From Aquila chrysaetos chrysaetos (taxonomy: Eukaryota > Chordata > Aves > Accipitriformes > Accipitridae): DNA of 64,000 bases. The notes beneath the pieces were generated by a model. The model was not told where the DNA came from and made no database searches. It was given only the letters and a program-made list of their open reading frames with translations. The position numbers and the translations under genes are program-made. Positions 1 to 60,778 of the stretch are shown piece by piece (position 1 is the stretch's first letter; the number at the start of each line of letters is the position of its first letter). The stretch is from assembly GCF_900496995.4 (NCBI RefSeq), contig NC_044004.1:7502001-7566000 (forward strand). The letters are read 5' to 3'.

Positions 1-3000
1 CAAGCATTCGAAAGTTAGAATGACATTAAAGAGTGCTTAAAATAGCTGCCATGCTTATCTATGTACGTGCTAATTTTGCAGTACAATGCTAATTAGAAAC
101 TTGAAACTATCTATTCGTACAACTTGTGTACTCTACTAAATTCTCGTCCTCTATAGGTTTATACTGCTTCCCCCCAGTCACAGCAGGAGCAGGCAATCTT
201 TTCCATACAAGTTTTTAGCAGGTTAAGTCTTCCCTTAACTGGGCGGGCAGAGATGCTCAAGTTAAAAGCAATTTTTACAATTTTAACCTACATTTAATTA
301 AGTCTTATTCAGAATAAGTATCAATAAGGTCCAGAAACCGTGATACACAATCAGGATGCAAGTGTGTTTCTTTCGATATAGTCACGTCAGGATCAGAAAA
401 GTTAAATTTTTAATTGTTCCTACAGGGATGAATACATCAGCTTGTTTTTGACATCTTCACCAGTGTAACAATGTAGAGCTGAAAGTAATAAAGTATATAT
501 TAAATAGATTAAAGTTTTTTTATCTGCTTAATTTTTATGGTGCAATGACTCTACCACAATCTTTACTTTATTGAAGCTGACTTCCTAGGAGGTAAAAACC
601 TGCAAAATCAATTTTCTGTCCCACAGTTATTGAGTAGAATGGGAAATGGCAATTTTTTCTCCAGAGAATCTTTCCCAGATACTTTGACCCTAAAAGTAAA
701 CAGGATCTTTTCTTTAATTCCTATGCCAGCATTTGGGGAAACTCACCAACCCGTGCACAACAACATAAGTGTAACAGATCTCTTCAGCTGTGTCTCACAG
801 TCTGAACTCCACTGGTCACGTTCTCTCTCAACTCACATTGAAGGATATCATGGACTTTGTTTTTCGTATCTATTTGTACCAGATGGCCTGAGGAATGATA
901 TACTAACTGCATTAGACGAAATTCACATCACTTACACGGAAAAGTCAGAATGACTATGACACTGGTATCACTCCCTCACTGAGGAAATGGAGGGTGAAAG
1001 AAGAGTGGATGTTCAAAAAAGGACACTATGCTTAAAAATACTTAGAATAATATATTCTTTAAATATCAACTTCTATCTCTACTTGTCTGTCAGAGTGTAG
1101 CATAAACAAAGTAACAAAAAAGAAGAGGGCGCACACATACATTTTACGATTTAAGAGGAGATATAAGAAAATGTCATGCCGTACTCTTTCTGGAGGCATA
1201 TCAGGAAGCAAAGCAGGAAAATGATGAAAGATCTACAAAAAAGGGCATGCAAAGGCTTTCAAACTGTCATTATTTCCTTGCAAAATGCAGGGAAGATATT
1301 CCTATTTGCACAGGCATTACCAGTTCACACCATTCTCACTGGTTAACTTTCCTCTACAAAACCCAAGCACAGTTATCTGAGAAAGGTAGAGAAATACATT
1401 AACAACATAGCATAAGTTATAATGATTTCCACAGAAATCCCATCTAATCTTTACTGTTCTAAAGGGAAGCTGTCATGTAGTTGATGCTCTAAGACTTACC
1501 AAGCTAACAAATGACAATTTACAAGATAGAGCATGCACTCAGTTTCTCAAAGCTAAAAGAATCCTTCTCCACATGCACACTTCTTACTGAGAATTATAAA
1601 CAGAAGCTGTTTGGATACAAAACCTTTTATTTATCCTATTATTTACATGCCAAGACATATTCCAGGCACTGTGTAGACAAAAAATACCATTGTACAAACA
1701 AATTTTACAAACTAAGCCATATTGGCTTGTTCTCTGGATGAAGAAAAATATTCCTGTCAAATGGAAAACCGTTGGAGAAATTTGTTTTTAAGATTCTAAA
1801 GTTCTTTCTATTCTAAAAACTTGTTCTTTGAACAACAAAATAACAGTATATTTTGGGGCTGTTTCAACTATATCCAAGAATAGAAATCAGCAAATAGCCA
1901 TCTTCGGTAACAAAATACTGACTCTGCTATATATAAAGATACGAGTAGATAATTGAAGCAACACCTGAAGGACACTGTGGAAATTTAAGATGCTATTTGT
2001 ACTTCAAACTATGATTTCTTAAATTTTACCATCAATATTTAACTGCTCCTCTCCAGCAACTGATTAAACTAATCAGTCCTTGGCAAGTCATAAATGATAA
2101 GCTTTACTATGAACTGTGATGAATAACTTGTACAGGCTGATAGTCCAATCTAATTCTTTCTAAACTTTGTTTCACACCTTTTCAGCATTAAGCTATCCCA
2201 TATACCCTACACTGCACCTGAAACCAATTTACATAGCTTCATACAATGTGCAAATGGAGCAAGAATCATTTGTCAAAGATCTTAGAACACTTCAGACTTC
2301 ACATTGCATTGGAGAATTGCCATGACTATGCACAAAAAGAACAAGATAAATACCGTAAACCTTAATCCTGAAAACCCTTATTCACTTCAGTAGACCCTGT
2401 GACTTTAGTGAAACTATTCAGCTGTTTGAGATTGAGCACAAACATAGCTGTTTGCACTGGAATTCTCAATCTTGCATTTCTTCGGTTTGCAATCTACAAA
2501 TTTAATCAAGAAGGCCAAGGGTTCTCCAATACTAATGTAAATAGTCTCATTGGGGAAATGGAGGGTTCTTTTTTTTTTTTTCAACATCCCAAGATGCTGC
2601 TAAAACTACACTTCCAGCTGAATCTGGAACAGAACAGCCAAACACGTCAATGAAGGCCCATCTTTTGTTCAAAATTTTAAAACAGAGGTTGATAATCTGT
2701 CAATGTTCAATATCAAGGTACTAACCAGCCAGCTGATACTCAGCTACCTTAAAAACTTCTAAATTAGCAACAACAGTCTGGAAATACCTCATCAGCACTA
2801 TCCCTGAGCTTTCTTCTATCAAATCACTAGTGATCTGATTTTTTTTTCCCTTTATGACTTTTGATGCAAATATCATGTGAGTATCTACCATCCATTGGTC
2901 ACGTGTGCTGCTGTAAGACAAAATATTGCTTGTCTCGAAATTTCATCAGTAGATATTGGAGTACTTTAAAAAGGAATTACCATTATACCCCTTCCGTAGA

Positions 3001-6000
3001 TGGAAAGCAGAAACAGAAAGGTGAATTGACTTGCCCTAATCCAATAGCAAAGCAAGGAAAACACTATTTGCTCCAATTCCAGTATTTCTATCCATTAGGT
3101 TGTACAGCATCCTGTGCCTGAAACATCAGGTATATCGCTCTTAAATATAGTACATCCTAATAAAGGAGGATGATAAAACAATTTCAAAATACATTGAACA
3201 ATGAAATGAATTGTCACGCATCAACAGCTGTATCTGAATTTTGCTCTAGTTTATGGAAGCTTTCTGCTTCAATCTAAAATAGCAATCTTTATATAAATAA
3301 AAATTTTCATCTGAAATAATAATCCATTATTAATGCAATAACAATGTACCATGCCATACAAATGTCAACTCCAACAATAGGAAAAAAATCAAAATGTTGT
3401 CCACTAACAGCAGCAATGGAATTCCTTTTCCTCTTCTTCCTCCCTTTTACGGCAGAATACAATTAGTGAGTTTTTAATACCTTTCAAGAAATGACAATTT
3501 AAAAACAAAAATCAACAAATTTTGAGTTGATAATTTCTATTGTGAAAACAATTTGTAACAAATGTGAATTACATTGCTGTTGGGTCTGCTATTTATGATT
3601 TTGCCTGAAATCCAAAAGTGTACGTTCCATTCACAGGTTTAACCCACACTGTTGCACCGTAGTAGTGAACGCAGTCTCTTGAACAGGTATCTGATAACAC
3701 ACTCTTAAAACACTTGAGAAAGGGAAGTGTGAGATTATGACCCACAAAAAGCTAAAAGTGTTTCCTAGCAAATCCATAAACACCTTAAAACTTTTAACAC
3801 CAAGAGTCTAGACTATGCTGAACTACTAGTTCCCCTGTGGGCTTCTCAGAAGGCAAGTGTTTTTCAACCACTATGTTGGGTGGGGGGGCAGGGAACAGGG
3901 GAAACTCAAAACTTTTAAATATTTTATTAAAGATGTTTCTAATACATTGCCAAAACCCCAGTACATTTTAACCTCTGTTACTAGAAAGCTGAACATACCT
4001 TATACTTCCAAGATATCTCTGCACTGTCATAGTGAATGTACTTTTCACTATTAAAGTGAAATGGTCCCTCTATACTGGAAATTAAACCTGACCTCTCCGC
4101 TTTCTGTTTCCTAAATATGCCAAACAGCTAATCACTAATTAGTATCTCTGGTGGTTCTCTCAGAACATATGACTTTTATGTGCAAGCATGACAATCCTCC
4201 CATATCCCTCTGAGCTGATCAGCATAATCTGAAGTTCTTCCCTTAAAAGCTCAGGATAACGCTGAACCCTCTCAACTCAAGGAAACTCAACTCAAGGAAA
4301 ATCAGAAACATGGTCAAAGACTCTCTGGCTGCAGTTCAAACTCCCCCAATATTTACCACCTAGAGCACTAAGCTCTGATTTTATTTTCCACTTCATGTGA
4401 CCACTATTTCTGAAGTTTAAAAAAAAAAAAATCTTAAATACCTATCATATGCATGCTTAAAAATAGGAATGCTATGCAATCCAAATAAATCAATATCGCT
4501 TAATTCTGCAAGAACCTAAAATGAGTTAATTCAGAATATCAGACTTCACCTGATTTTATGCCGTCGCTTGGCACTGTAAAAAATCTATGCTGGGTTCTGG
4601 TTTTGTTTCATTGGAGTAGGAGGATTATTTTAATATGGAGAGGATTGATTTCATTCCTGTATGCGTGAGCTGCTGTTGATATTCCCAACCAGAAAGATTC
4701 CTTTCTAGAATTATCATCAATATATATTACAAGGGAGTGTTTACTTCCACCCTGCCTCTGTTCTAAAAGCCTCCTCAGTGTTAATTCCCAGAGCAAGGCT
4801 ACAGGTCCTCTGCTCAAAATTTCTCTTTAGATTTTCTAATCCTTTTCTCCTTAATCTCCATTATACGAAAAGAAATCCACATATGCATGGTCTGTGAGAA
4901 GCTAAGTAACTTTACCTCTCACCATAGTTACCACATCTGATTTAACCACTGGCTCCGGACATTGAATCATTGTCCTTTAAGATTTCAGATTTTATTTGTA
5001 TATGCCTCGATACAGTCAACAAGCATAAAATCCTAAAAGCAGACTGATTTTAATATCATTAGTACACAATTACATTTCCATTTATGCGACCGTAAGATAA
5101 CATACCATCCACCTCTGCTATTTCTGTACTGTGTGTGTTGTTTTCCAGGATCTCAGAAGCTAAAATGTTTAAATGTGTTACTACAACTGTTATTAAAAAG
5201 ATTTTCTGTCTAATTCAATTCTTTGAATGATTCTGAAACAATTTTACATTCAGATTTCCATTAGCATGCTCAACTATTCTATTAGACTTTTTTGTTTCTC
5301 ATGGTAACCAATTTTATTTGACTTAACAGAAGCTGTTCAAATATTTAAAGGCACTCCGAGATGGCAGGAGTTTATCTAGGAGCATACATGTTGTGTCACA
5401 GATATTCCTTTCCTTGCTCTTCCTCGCCTTTTTTTTTTTTTCTTCTTCTTCAGAAACAGTAGCAAACAAATGAGATCTCGACTAGCCACATCGTACCGGG
5501 AACGTGCTCACTTCATCTGTTTATGTTAATATTCAAGTTACAATGGGCACATTTCGAAATTACAAGCTCGGTAGTTAAAACAGATGCTTCTTACGTTCCT
5601 TCATATGCACTGTATCCCTTTGCCAGTATCGTCAGGCACAACGCAAGAACTAAAGTATAAACATCTGCAACACCTCTCTGTTTTGTTAACATTCTTTCAC
5701 ACATTTTCTTGCTAACTCCAAAAAGGCTCAACGGTGTAAAAAAAAAAAAAAAAAACAAACAGTGAAATTGGAAACATCTGCGAGATAGCTACGGAAAACG
5801 GAATGAAACATGAATAAACAAAAACATGGCGAAAGTGGCCTGGGGTTGTTACACTGTCAGATCATTTTTCCAAGCCCAACATCAAGGCTTTTGTTACAAC
5901 CAAAGCGGTCATTTGCATGGAGAACCAACAGGGTTTCTTCTTCTTCAGCGTTTCCCCGATCGTAACACACACTCGCTCTCTCCGACACACACAGAGGCAA

Positions 6001-9000
6001 ACCTCCTCTCTTGCAAACAAACAACACGGCTAAACGCACACATATTCGCAACTACGGAATCTACAGATCGCGAACAACGCTCCGCATACTGAATAGTTTG
6101 CTACTGACACGTAATTTAGGTATAAAAATAACAGACAAACCTTTGGAGCGCTGCCCCAGCCGGAGTTCCTCTCCCTCTGCTCTGCTGTTACTGACAAGAT
6201 CAGGCTGAGATTAACAAGTCCATGCTACTCTGACAACCTTACTCCTCTGCCTTTTGCACGCACACCGTGGGCTTTAAATAATATCAAACTTTCAGAAAGT
6301 TAAAAACGGAATGGATTAAAGGAATGTAAAGCACAATGGCAGGAAAGCAGAAAACACTGCCTGGACAATTATTGCAGCAGCACGCAGGGCACTGCTCTGT
6401 AGTTAAGGCTGTGTCAGCACTTTCTTCCTAAAGCCCCCCATTTTTCAGGGGGCTGTAACTCGGAAAGAAAAAAAAAATTGCTCATGGCCAAAAAATTGCT
6501 CACAGGTAAACCCCCTCCCCTTCTCATTTTAAAACATCCATTTAGACCAGTCAGAAAGTTACAGGAGTCTGGGCACTTTATCACTAAGTCCCCACATGCC
6601 ATTTTTTATGCAAATACAACTCTTCTTTTTTAAATGAGATTTCACAAGAATTTGATCTACACTGTGAATTTTGCCCCCCCCCCCTTTTTTTATAACAGCA
6701 AATTAATAAATACTTTGACACCTGAAAACCGCTTTGCGTAAACATGGAATAATTTCTAAATAACTTTTACACACATGCATTGCCTGAAAGGTACCAGATT
6801 AGTAACAGAGATATGAAATTGTCTGCTCACACAGCTGATTCAGCACAGACAATGGCCGCTACTGAGGTCTCAACTCTAATCCATTATGGCAACTTTGTAA
6901 CCTCAATTGCTGAGGGCATCTACATTTTCCCCTGATAAGGAAAGTGTCCTTATAATCATGCTAAAATAAGGAAACAAAGCGTTCAATCTGCAATTACTAC
7001 TTTACAACGATACTCTAAGCTGTGGCACATCAGGGCAATCTCTCCTGCTGTTGTTGATCGCTGGGTTTTGTTGGTGGGATTTGGGTTTTTGTTTGTTTGT
7101 TGGATTTTTTACACTCCTGGTAATTTCCTCTCGGATACAGAAATAAAAACACCAACTTCTCCAGCCTATTTACATAAGCCAGATACACTAGCACACTCTT
7201 CAGTTACAAGCTTAAAGTTACAATACCAAGAAAAGAACTATACAGTCATATAATTACTTTCTTTTAAAGTAAAAATATGCATTTAATGTAAAAATTGTGC
7301 AATGGCCTAAGTCTGCTGGGCAAGAAAATCAAAGCGTAAGTTTTACCCCTTTTGACAGATATGGAATAGCCAAGACAACAGGCAGCTCATTTGATCCTTA
7401 CAAAACTCAGTATATCAACACTTGTTTATCAAAAGGTGTCCCTCTGCTCTCCAGGAATTTCTGGCTCTGCAGTACTGTTTCATATCTATTACATAAAATC
7501 AAGTAGCATCCATTAAAATGGAGCTATCCATTAGAAATACTCAGTTGCTGTGAATAACTCAGTAAAGCAACCATTTCCCCAGTAGGAATTGTCTCATCCT
7601 CATTATCTTCTAAAAGTCATAACACTTACTGAATATCTGTCTCAAGGTATCTGATATTACTACAGGTCATCTCGCATTTCTATCTTACACAGGCAGCTGC
7701 CTGGCATATTTTGAATACAAGCTGCTTTGATATTAACACCTTATTCTGTCAATGTTGTACACAGCAGTTGTTGAAAAAATACCAAAATTTCTCCCATTAT
7801 TCAGAGGAAAAAATTAACACAGACCGAAGGTAAGATCCTAAATATTTCACAAACATCATAACTCACCAGAAGAATATAGTGAAGGTTTCTACTTCTCCAT
7901 CATAAGATGGACAGTACAATCACCACCCATCCGCTCAGGGGAAGAGAGCCCTTCTGGCCAGTGGGGCAACCTGTGCTCCAACCTGATTCAACATAGGAGT
8001 TTATATCACTGGCTTATGCCAGTCTCATCTGATAAATGAGAAACGATGGTGACACACATTCACTTCTGCCACCCTGGCACAGAGGTTATAATGTCCTCAA
8101 AGAGGACAGAGTAGTAAGTGTAGTAAAATCTCAAATCCACAGCATTTTCTTTCAGCACATGGAAGCAGAGCACTAAGGTTTCTTGCTTTGCTCCACCAAG
8201 TAACATACAGAGTATTTATGTTTTCGAAAGATACATAATTTGCATGCCATGCTTAATGGTAGACAGATGTTTTTCTCTAATCATTAATCTGGAGCAAAGC
8301 GGAAGACTATTAGAAACACTTTTAAGACACTGTCAAATGAGTAAGGTTTTCCTAAAGGTCTGGAGTATTCTATATGCACTGCTTAATTTTAACTAATTGC
8401 TAATTCACATTAATAAGACACTAAATGAAGACAAACATTAATAGATTATGATTCAACTGGACAATGCCAAGATATACAAAATGGAAGCTGATTTTTATTC
8501 TTCCTTTTACACCACTAGGGGACAAGGAAAAATAAACAAGATAAGAGTACACAAACCTTCTTAGCAGATCCAAGTTTGTATTCCCTATTTAAGAATAAAG
8601 CAGTAGAATTTATAAGAACTGTAAAAGCAAAGTTGTATTGGTAATTAAACTAGATTTAATTAAATTAAGCCTCGGCTTTATAACTTTGTATGGTAGGTTA
8701 AGCAGAAGACATTTATTAACCTAATATTAAAGAACAAAGTACAACCTCTGTATATGAATAACCATACCCAGGAATAACAATAACCATAAATATTTTGTTA
8801 AATTCAGCAGGAAACTACAGATTTTAACATGTTCAAAAGATCATTAGTATAGCTCTTATCTCCACATTTATCACGCCAACATTTATATTATAAATCAACA
8901 GCTGCAACCTGAAGTTGAAAACATGCCAGAAATAAGCATAGGTTGCATCAATATTTGCACATGGAGCCTAGAACATAAATTAGTTGACACTCAACACTTA

Positions 9001-10650
9001 AAGCTTCCTCTCTGAAGTTGCAATATTTAAAGGTTAAAGATTAGACATGCTCCCTCTTGTGTTAAACTAAGAATACACGGAATACATGCTGTTTTCTCTG
9101 ACATGATGGTTGCTTGGCCATCTGTTCCATTAAGCAAACCCTTTAACTTTGGCTACTAACGTCTGACAAACCCTCACCAATAATTCTCCCGTTTAAAGAC
9201 AGATACAGTTTGAGCACATAACCTGTATCCATAGAATATTTGTGTTACATTAAATTAGCTACTGTATTATCAGAAAGGACCGTTAAGAAATTACATATAA
9301 AAAAAATCTGTTGCAAGTAAGTGTTTTGGACAAATACATATATGACTTGGTAAATTACATGGAAAGTCACATTTCTTCAGTCCCTATAAGCATCACAGGC
9401 CTGAAGAGTTAAAGTATGCCAAGTTCAAGTTGCTCAGTAACATCAATGATATGGTATATTGAACAGCAAATTTCCTTTTAAATATTAGCTTCTGGAATAT
9501 TTAAGGCAGACGGGAACAACAGGAAGAATTTACAACGCCACATAATTATGTTTGTAAATACAGCAAAAACTGAGCTAAGTTTTCAGTCCTCCACTTGACA
9601 AGCTCAGGTGAACCGTTCCCTGCACAGAGCCTCAATGGAGTCAAAATCCTCCTTACACAAATCCTCTTGCAGAATCCGGCCCCAAGATCATGCCTAGACA
9701 TGAATGTTAATCCCAGGTGTAACTAACACAAACATTTTTACTAATATACTTTTTAAACAAAGGCTTCGCACCTGGTGTGGGCTTGGCAAATTATGTGTAG
9801 GCATACATTTGCTGATTATGGTCAGTATCAGACTGAATGTCAGGGCAGCTGAGAGTAAACACAAGTAAATAGTTTGCAGTCCAAAGCTGAAGAGAATCTA
9901 ACACTCAACTACATGACTTCACACATTTTCCTTTATTTACCACCAGCCCTTTGTGATGGATAGAAAATGCTCTCAGTGCCAGGGAGCCTATGCACATGGA
10001 AAATAAACAATGTTACCAACTATTCTAAGAAACACACTTGTTAAATATGACTTGTTCTTTCAAACCATGAAAGTTAAATGTGTTTTATCTTCCTGGAAAT
10101 ATTTGTGTTTATTCTTCTACAGTCTTCTGTAGACCAGAAATAATATAACCACAAAGTTTAGAAAGGACAGCAAAACCCACGATGATTATTAATGGATACA
10201 GGTTTTGGGGTCTCTTTAAAGCCTCAAACCACAACAGCACACTACCTGAAATATATCTGCTGACAATGGCAAGCACCTGCATCGAGAAACAGAACTTTTG
10301 CCACCAGCTTCAACACCAAAAGAAAGTTTACATCACTGCACGTACAGCTCCTGATCAGTGCGTTTCCACTTTCTTACTGTTAGGTTGCAGACCCAATAGC
10401 TTCAAAGTCTGACAAAGTGCATTCCGTCTCACTAAGGTGCTCAAATCACAGTGAGAAGCTTCATGTAGGGTACACGTTACAGCTGAGTCTCCAGACGCTG
10501 CACCCTACATATTATCAAGAAAGCAGCTTTTATGTCAACGGCCAGAGGATTAATACTCCAGGAGTGTTTTTATTCCCTCAGACCCACAAGTAGAGACAGT
10601 CTGCAGGACCAGCCCCCCCCTTTTATATGGAAACATTCACGTATGCTCAG
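1..10650. other. Non-coding left flank of the MAEA CpG island
   Basis: About 10.6 kb of AT-rich sequence with few CpG dinucleotides except at 5.48-6.2 kb. I recognise no exon, RNA gene or CR1 copy. The open frames are short (at most 107 codons) and unlike known proteins. By remembered synteny (CTBP1 lies upstream of and divergent from MAEA in mammals) it could be intergenic or the first intron of a minus-strand gene. I looked for the CTBP1 N-terminal coding sequences on the minus strand and did not find them. Confidence 0.6.
5480..6200. promoter_or_regulatory. Local CpG cluster in AT-rich flank, possible secondary promoter or enhancer
   Basis: By eye about 32 CpG dinucleotides occur in about 720 bases, whereas similar stretches nearby (for example 8281-9000) have only a few. 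GC content is only moderate, so it is not a classical CpG island. CpG-rich patches include CCGATCG near 5956 and ATCGCGAAC near 6067. Such unmethylated-looking patches are often secondary promoters or enhancers. Function is inferred. Confidence 0.35.
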
Positions 10651-11530
10651 CAGAGGAATTACTGCTCATTTAAACCAGTGCTTTTCACCTTACGGCCCAC
10701 CAACTCCCGTGGACCACCCTCAGGGGCTGAAGAGAGGTCAGCAAGACAAGCGAGCCTTTTGAGTGCAGCCTTACACCGGCCAGAGAGATCCACAACTCCC
10801 TCCAGATACAGCTGGCAGCCCGCAAACCCAACCAACCAAAAAAAAAAAAAAAAAGAGAGAGGAAAACCCCCAAAGTTGAAAACCGCTGCTCTAAACTTGT
10901 AGCGCACGCCGGTACTCCGGGCAGCGGGCGGTGAGGGGGGGGGGGGGGGGGCAGCAGTAGCCGCAGCGGCAGCTCCGCTCCCCGGCGTGACTGCGAGGGC
11001 AGCGGGGGTTGACGTCTCCCCCCCGTGAGGGAGCTGCAGGGCTGCGCCGCCCGCGCACGCCCGGCCCGGGGAGGGGAGGAGAGGGAAGGAGGGCGCTGGG
11101 CCGGCGGGAGAAGCTGCCAGCCGGCCGGGCACACTCCTCAAGGGCCGAACGGGAGCCAACACACCACCACCCCCCCCCCCTTCCCCACCCCCCTCCCCCG
11201 CGGGGAAGGCGAGACCGGCCCGGCTGCTGAGGGAGCTGCTCCCGCCCCGCGCCTCGTCTACACCGGGGAAACTTATAGCGCCGGCCCGCCCGGGAGCGGG
11301 GGGCCGCGGCCTCCCCTCCGCCGTGAGGAAGCGGCTCCGGGCCGCCCCCCCCGACACACGCACACCCCCCCCCCCCCCGCCCCGCCTCAGCGGTAAGGGC
11401 AGGCAGCTCGGCAGCGGGCTGGGGAAGGGAAGAAGGGAAGCCGCGCCGGGCGCCTCCCGCCTGAGGGAGAAGCGGCGGCGAGCGCGGGAGGGCGGCCCGG
11501 CGCCGGGGAGAGGGACCTGAGGGGAAGGGG

Positions 11531-11700
11531 ACTCACGCTGTCTCCGCTATTTAAACCTCTTCCCGCCGCCTCCGCCTCACTGACTCTCACTCACTCTCTC
11601 CTCCCCACGGAACTTACTAGGGGCGGCCCCCTCCCCTCCCCGGCCAATATACACACAGCCACACGCCGGGCCGCCGCCGCCGCTGCCCCGCCCGCCCTCC
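11531..11700 (-). promoter_or_regulatory. Candidate divergent (minus-strand) start region with splice-donor motifs
   Basis: On the minus strand two donor-like motifs lie just left of the island centre: CAGC/GTGAGT (GTGAGT at 11536-11531) and CTA/GTAAGT (GTAAGT at 11617-11612). Either could end a non-coding first exon of a divergent transcript. Hexamers of this type occur by chance about once in 2 kb per strand, so the evidence is weak alone. A TTTAAATA motif near 11548-11555 is too close to the first donor to serve an exon ending there. Confidence 0.3.
11644..11648 (+). promoter_or_regulatory. CCAAT box (NF-Y-type), forward
   Basis: CCAAT in the context CGGCCAATATAC. One of four CCAAT boxes between the putative divergent start region and MAEA. 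Seen as a motif only. Confidence 0.45.
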
Positions 11701-11932
11701 GCAGACGCGCCACCCATTCGCGCAGCTCCCTGCCCGTCAGCGGGGCGGCGCAACGGCGTTGGCTGGGGACGCTGCCCATCAAAGCGCGCTCCGCACCGCC
11801 TCCTCCGGGCTCCGCCCCTCGTCCCGCCCCTCCCCTTCCCGGACACCTCAGGGGGGTGTTAAAACGGCCGTTTTAAGTCACCATCAAAATTTACTTTTAG
11901 GTCCCGCCTACTGAGCTCCAGCGGAGATTCTG

Positions 11933-11937
11933 ATTGG
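11933..11937 (-). promoter_or_regulatory. CCAAT box, reverse
   Basis: ATTGG in TCTGATTGGGCG; on the minus strand this reads CGCCCAATCAGA, a very good NF-Y site (CCAATCAG). It lies about 500 bases upstream of the MAEA ATG. Confidence 0.6.
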
Positions 11938-12074
11938 GCGATGGGAAAGCCGACTCTACCGCGACTGGATGGCCGGATGTCCATAACCCCCCAAAATCCC
12001 GCCTATCTCGCTGCCGTCATGCCGTTTCATTTGTCCGCGCATCCGGGCGGCTCCGCCCATTTCCAGACCGCTGC

Positions 12075-12079
12075 CCAAT
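12075..12079 (+). promoter_or_regulatory. MAEA: CCAAT box, forward
   Basis: CCAAT in GCCCAATCAGACG, a strong NF-Y consensus, about 350 bases upstream of the MAEA ATG. Confidence 0.6.
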
Positions 12080-12149
12080 CAGACGCGGCTTCTCAAGCTC
12101 TAAGGCGGTGTCAACGCGCACAAACGGAACGTGCGAAAGGGCGGCCTTC

Positions 12150-12154
12150 ATTGG
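12150..12154 (-). promoter_or_regulatory. MAEA: CCAAT box, reverse, promoter-proximal
   Basis: ATTGG in TTCATTGGCTGGC; on the minus strand this reads AGCCAATGAA, an NF-Y-like site. It lies 75 bases from the forward box at 12075, a spacing common in TATA-less CpG promoters. Confidence 0.55.
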
Positions 12155-12289
12155 CTGGCACCTTCTCTCCCGGCTTGTTGCTCTTCCGCCACCACCGTCC
12201 CGCGGAGCGTACCACGCCGCCGCGGCGGCTAGGGGTGGAGGGGGCGGGCCGCGGTCGGGAGCTGAGCGGCGTTGGTTCGTCCCGTCTCC

Positions 12290-12349
12290 ATGAGGGATGG
12301 GGCGGAGGAAGGCCTTTATTGCCCGTCATGCCGCGCGCGCTGTAGGTAG
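12290..12349 (+). other. MAEA: Upstream open frame (19 codons) before MAEA, with a nested 5-codon frame
   Basis: ATG at 12290 opens 19 codons and stops at TAG 12347-12349. A second ATG at 12328 gives MPRAL and a stop at 12343-12345 in another frame. They matter only if transcription starts upstream of them; the TISU element suggests the main start is downstream, which would leave both untranscribed. Confidence 0.35.
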
Positions 12350-12380
12350 CTCCCTCCGGTCCGGGCTGGGGGAGGGCGGG

Positions 12381-12413
12381 GGAGGAGGAGGAGGAGGAGG
12401 AGGAGGGAGGAGG
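12381..12413 (+). repeat. MAEA: GGA triplet repeat just upstream of the MAEA start
   Basis: Eight uninterrupted GGA triplets (12381-12404) followed by GGGAGGAGG, ending 18 bases before the ATG. GGA repeats can form G-quadruplex-like structures and bind purine-tract factors. It is either core promoter DNA or the extreme 5' untranslated region, depending on the true transcription start. Confidence 0.85.
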
Positions 12414-12430
12414 TTGGTGCCTAATCCAAG

Positions 12431-60240
<47,810 letters not shown>

Positions 60241-60541
60241 TAATAAAATACATGTTGCAGTTCTTTTTCCTTACAAGAAAATGCATTGATAATCTGAAGA
60301 TCAAATGTTGTTCTAATTTTACTTTCTAAAATCCACGTTTATAATAGCCCTTAATTTTAATAACCAGTCCTTGCCTGTACATTAATCCAGGTAGTATTTG
60401 TATTGTTGCAGTTGGATCTTAACAGTAACAGGCAGATTCACATTGAGCTGGGCTTGCCACAAACCCAGCACTAAAGATCTGTGGGACCGGAAGCATGATA
60501 TGCGAATATACAGCAAGAGACAGAAGATGGGGAAGTACAAA

Positions 60542-60558
60542 GGGGGGGGGGGGGGGGG
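60542..60558. repeat. G17 homopolymer
   Basis: Seventeen G followed by CGGG. Like the G27 tract, it lies on the transcribed-sense strand. Confidence 0.9.
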
Positions 60559-60731
60559 CGGGAAGAGATAGTTTAGTTCAACATTCTAGGCTGTGGCCTT
60601 AATACACTAGTAGCAGGCCTTAATTCTGCTTCTCAAATTACTGTTCTTGCGGTGGTTGGGATGAAGAAAGGAAAGATGATTTGAATGATCTGAAAGCAGT
60701 ATTTTTGATGCTTAAAAGTAAGTGTTCATTT

Positions 60732-60778
60732 ATTTGTATTATACAAATCAATGTAGATATTAGTGGTAATATCTACAT
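60732..60778. repeat. Two adjacent small palindromes
   Basis: ATTTGTAT-T-ATACAAAT (8-base arms, starting at about 60732) is followed by ATGTAGATATTA (60751-60762), a GTGG loop and the perfect 12-base complement (60767-60778). No terminal repeats or coding sequence suggest a transposon. Confidence 0.8.

Noticed and set aside
1..10650. CTBP1 N-terminal coding exon on the minus strand
   Set aside because: Searched by eye for sequences encoding the known CTBP1 starts and found none; only synteny argues for the gene.
10659..11363. Minus-strand open frames of 234 and 149 codons in the CpG island
   Set aside because: Low-complexity Gly/Ala/Pro/Ser/Arg composition caused by GC-rich DNA with few stops; no recognisable domain and several overlapping frames on both strands.
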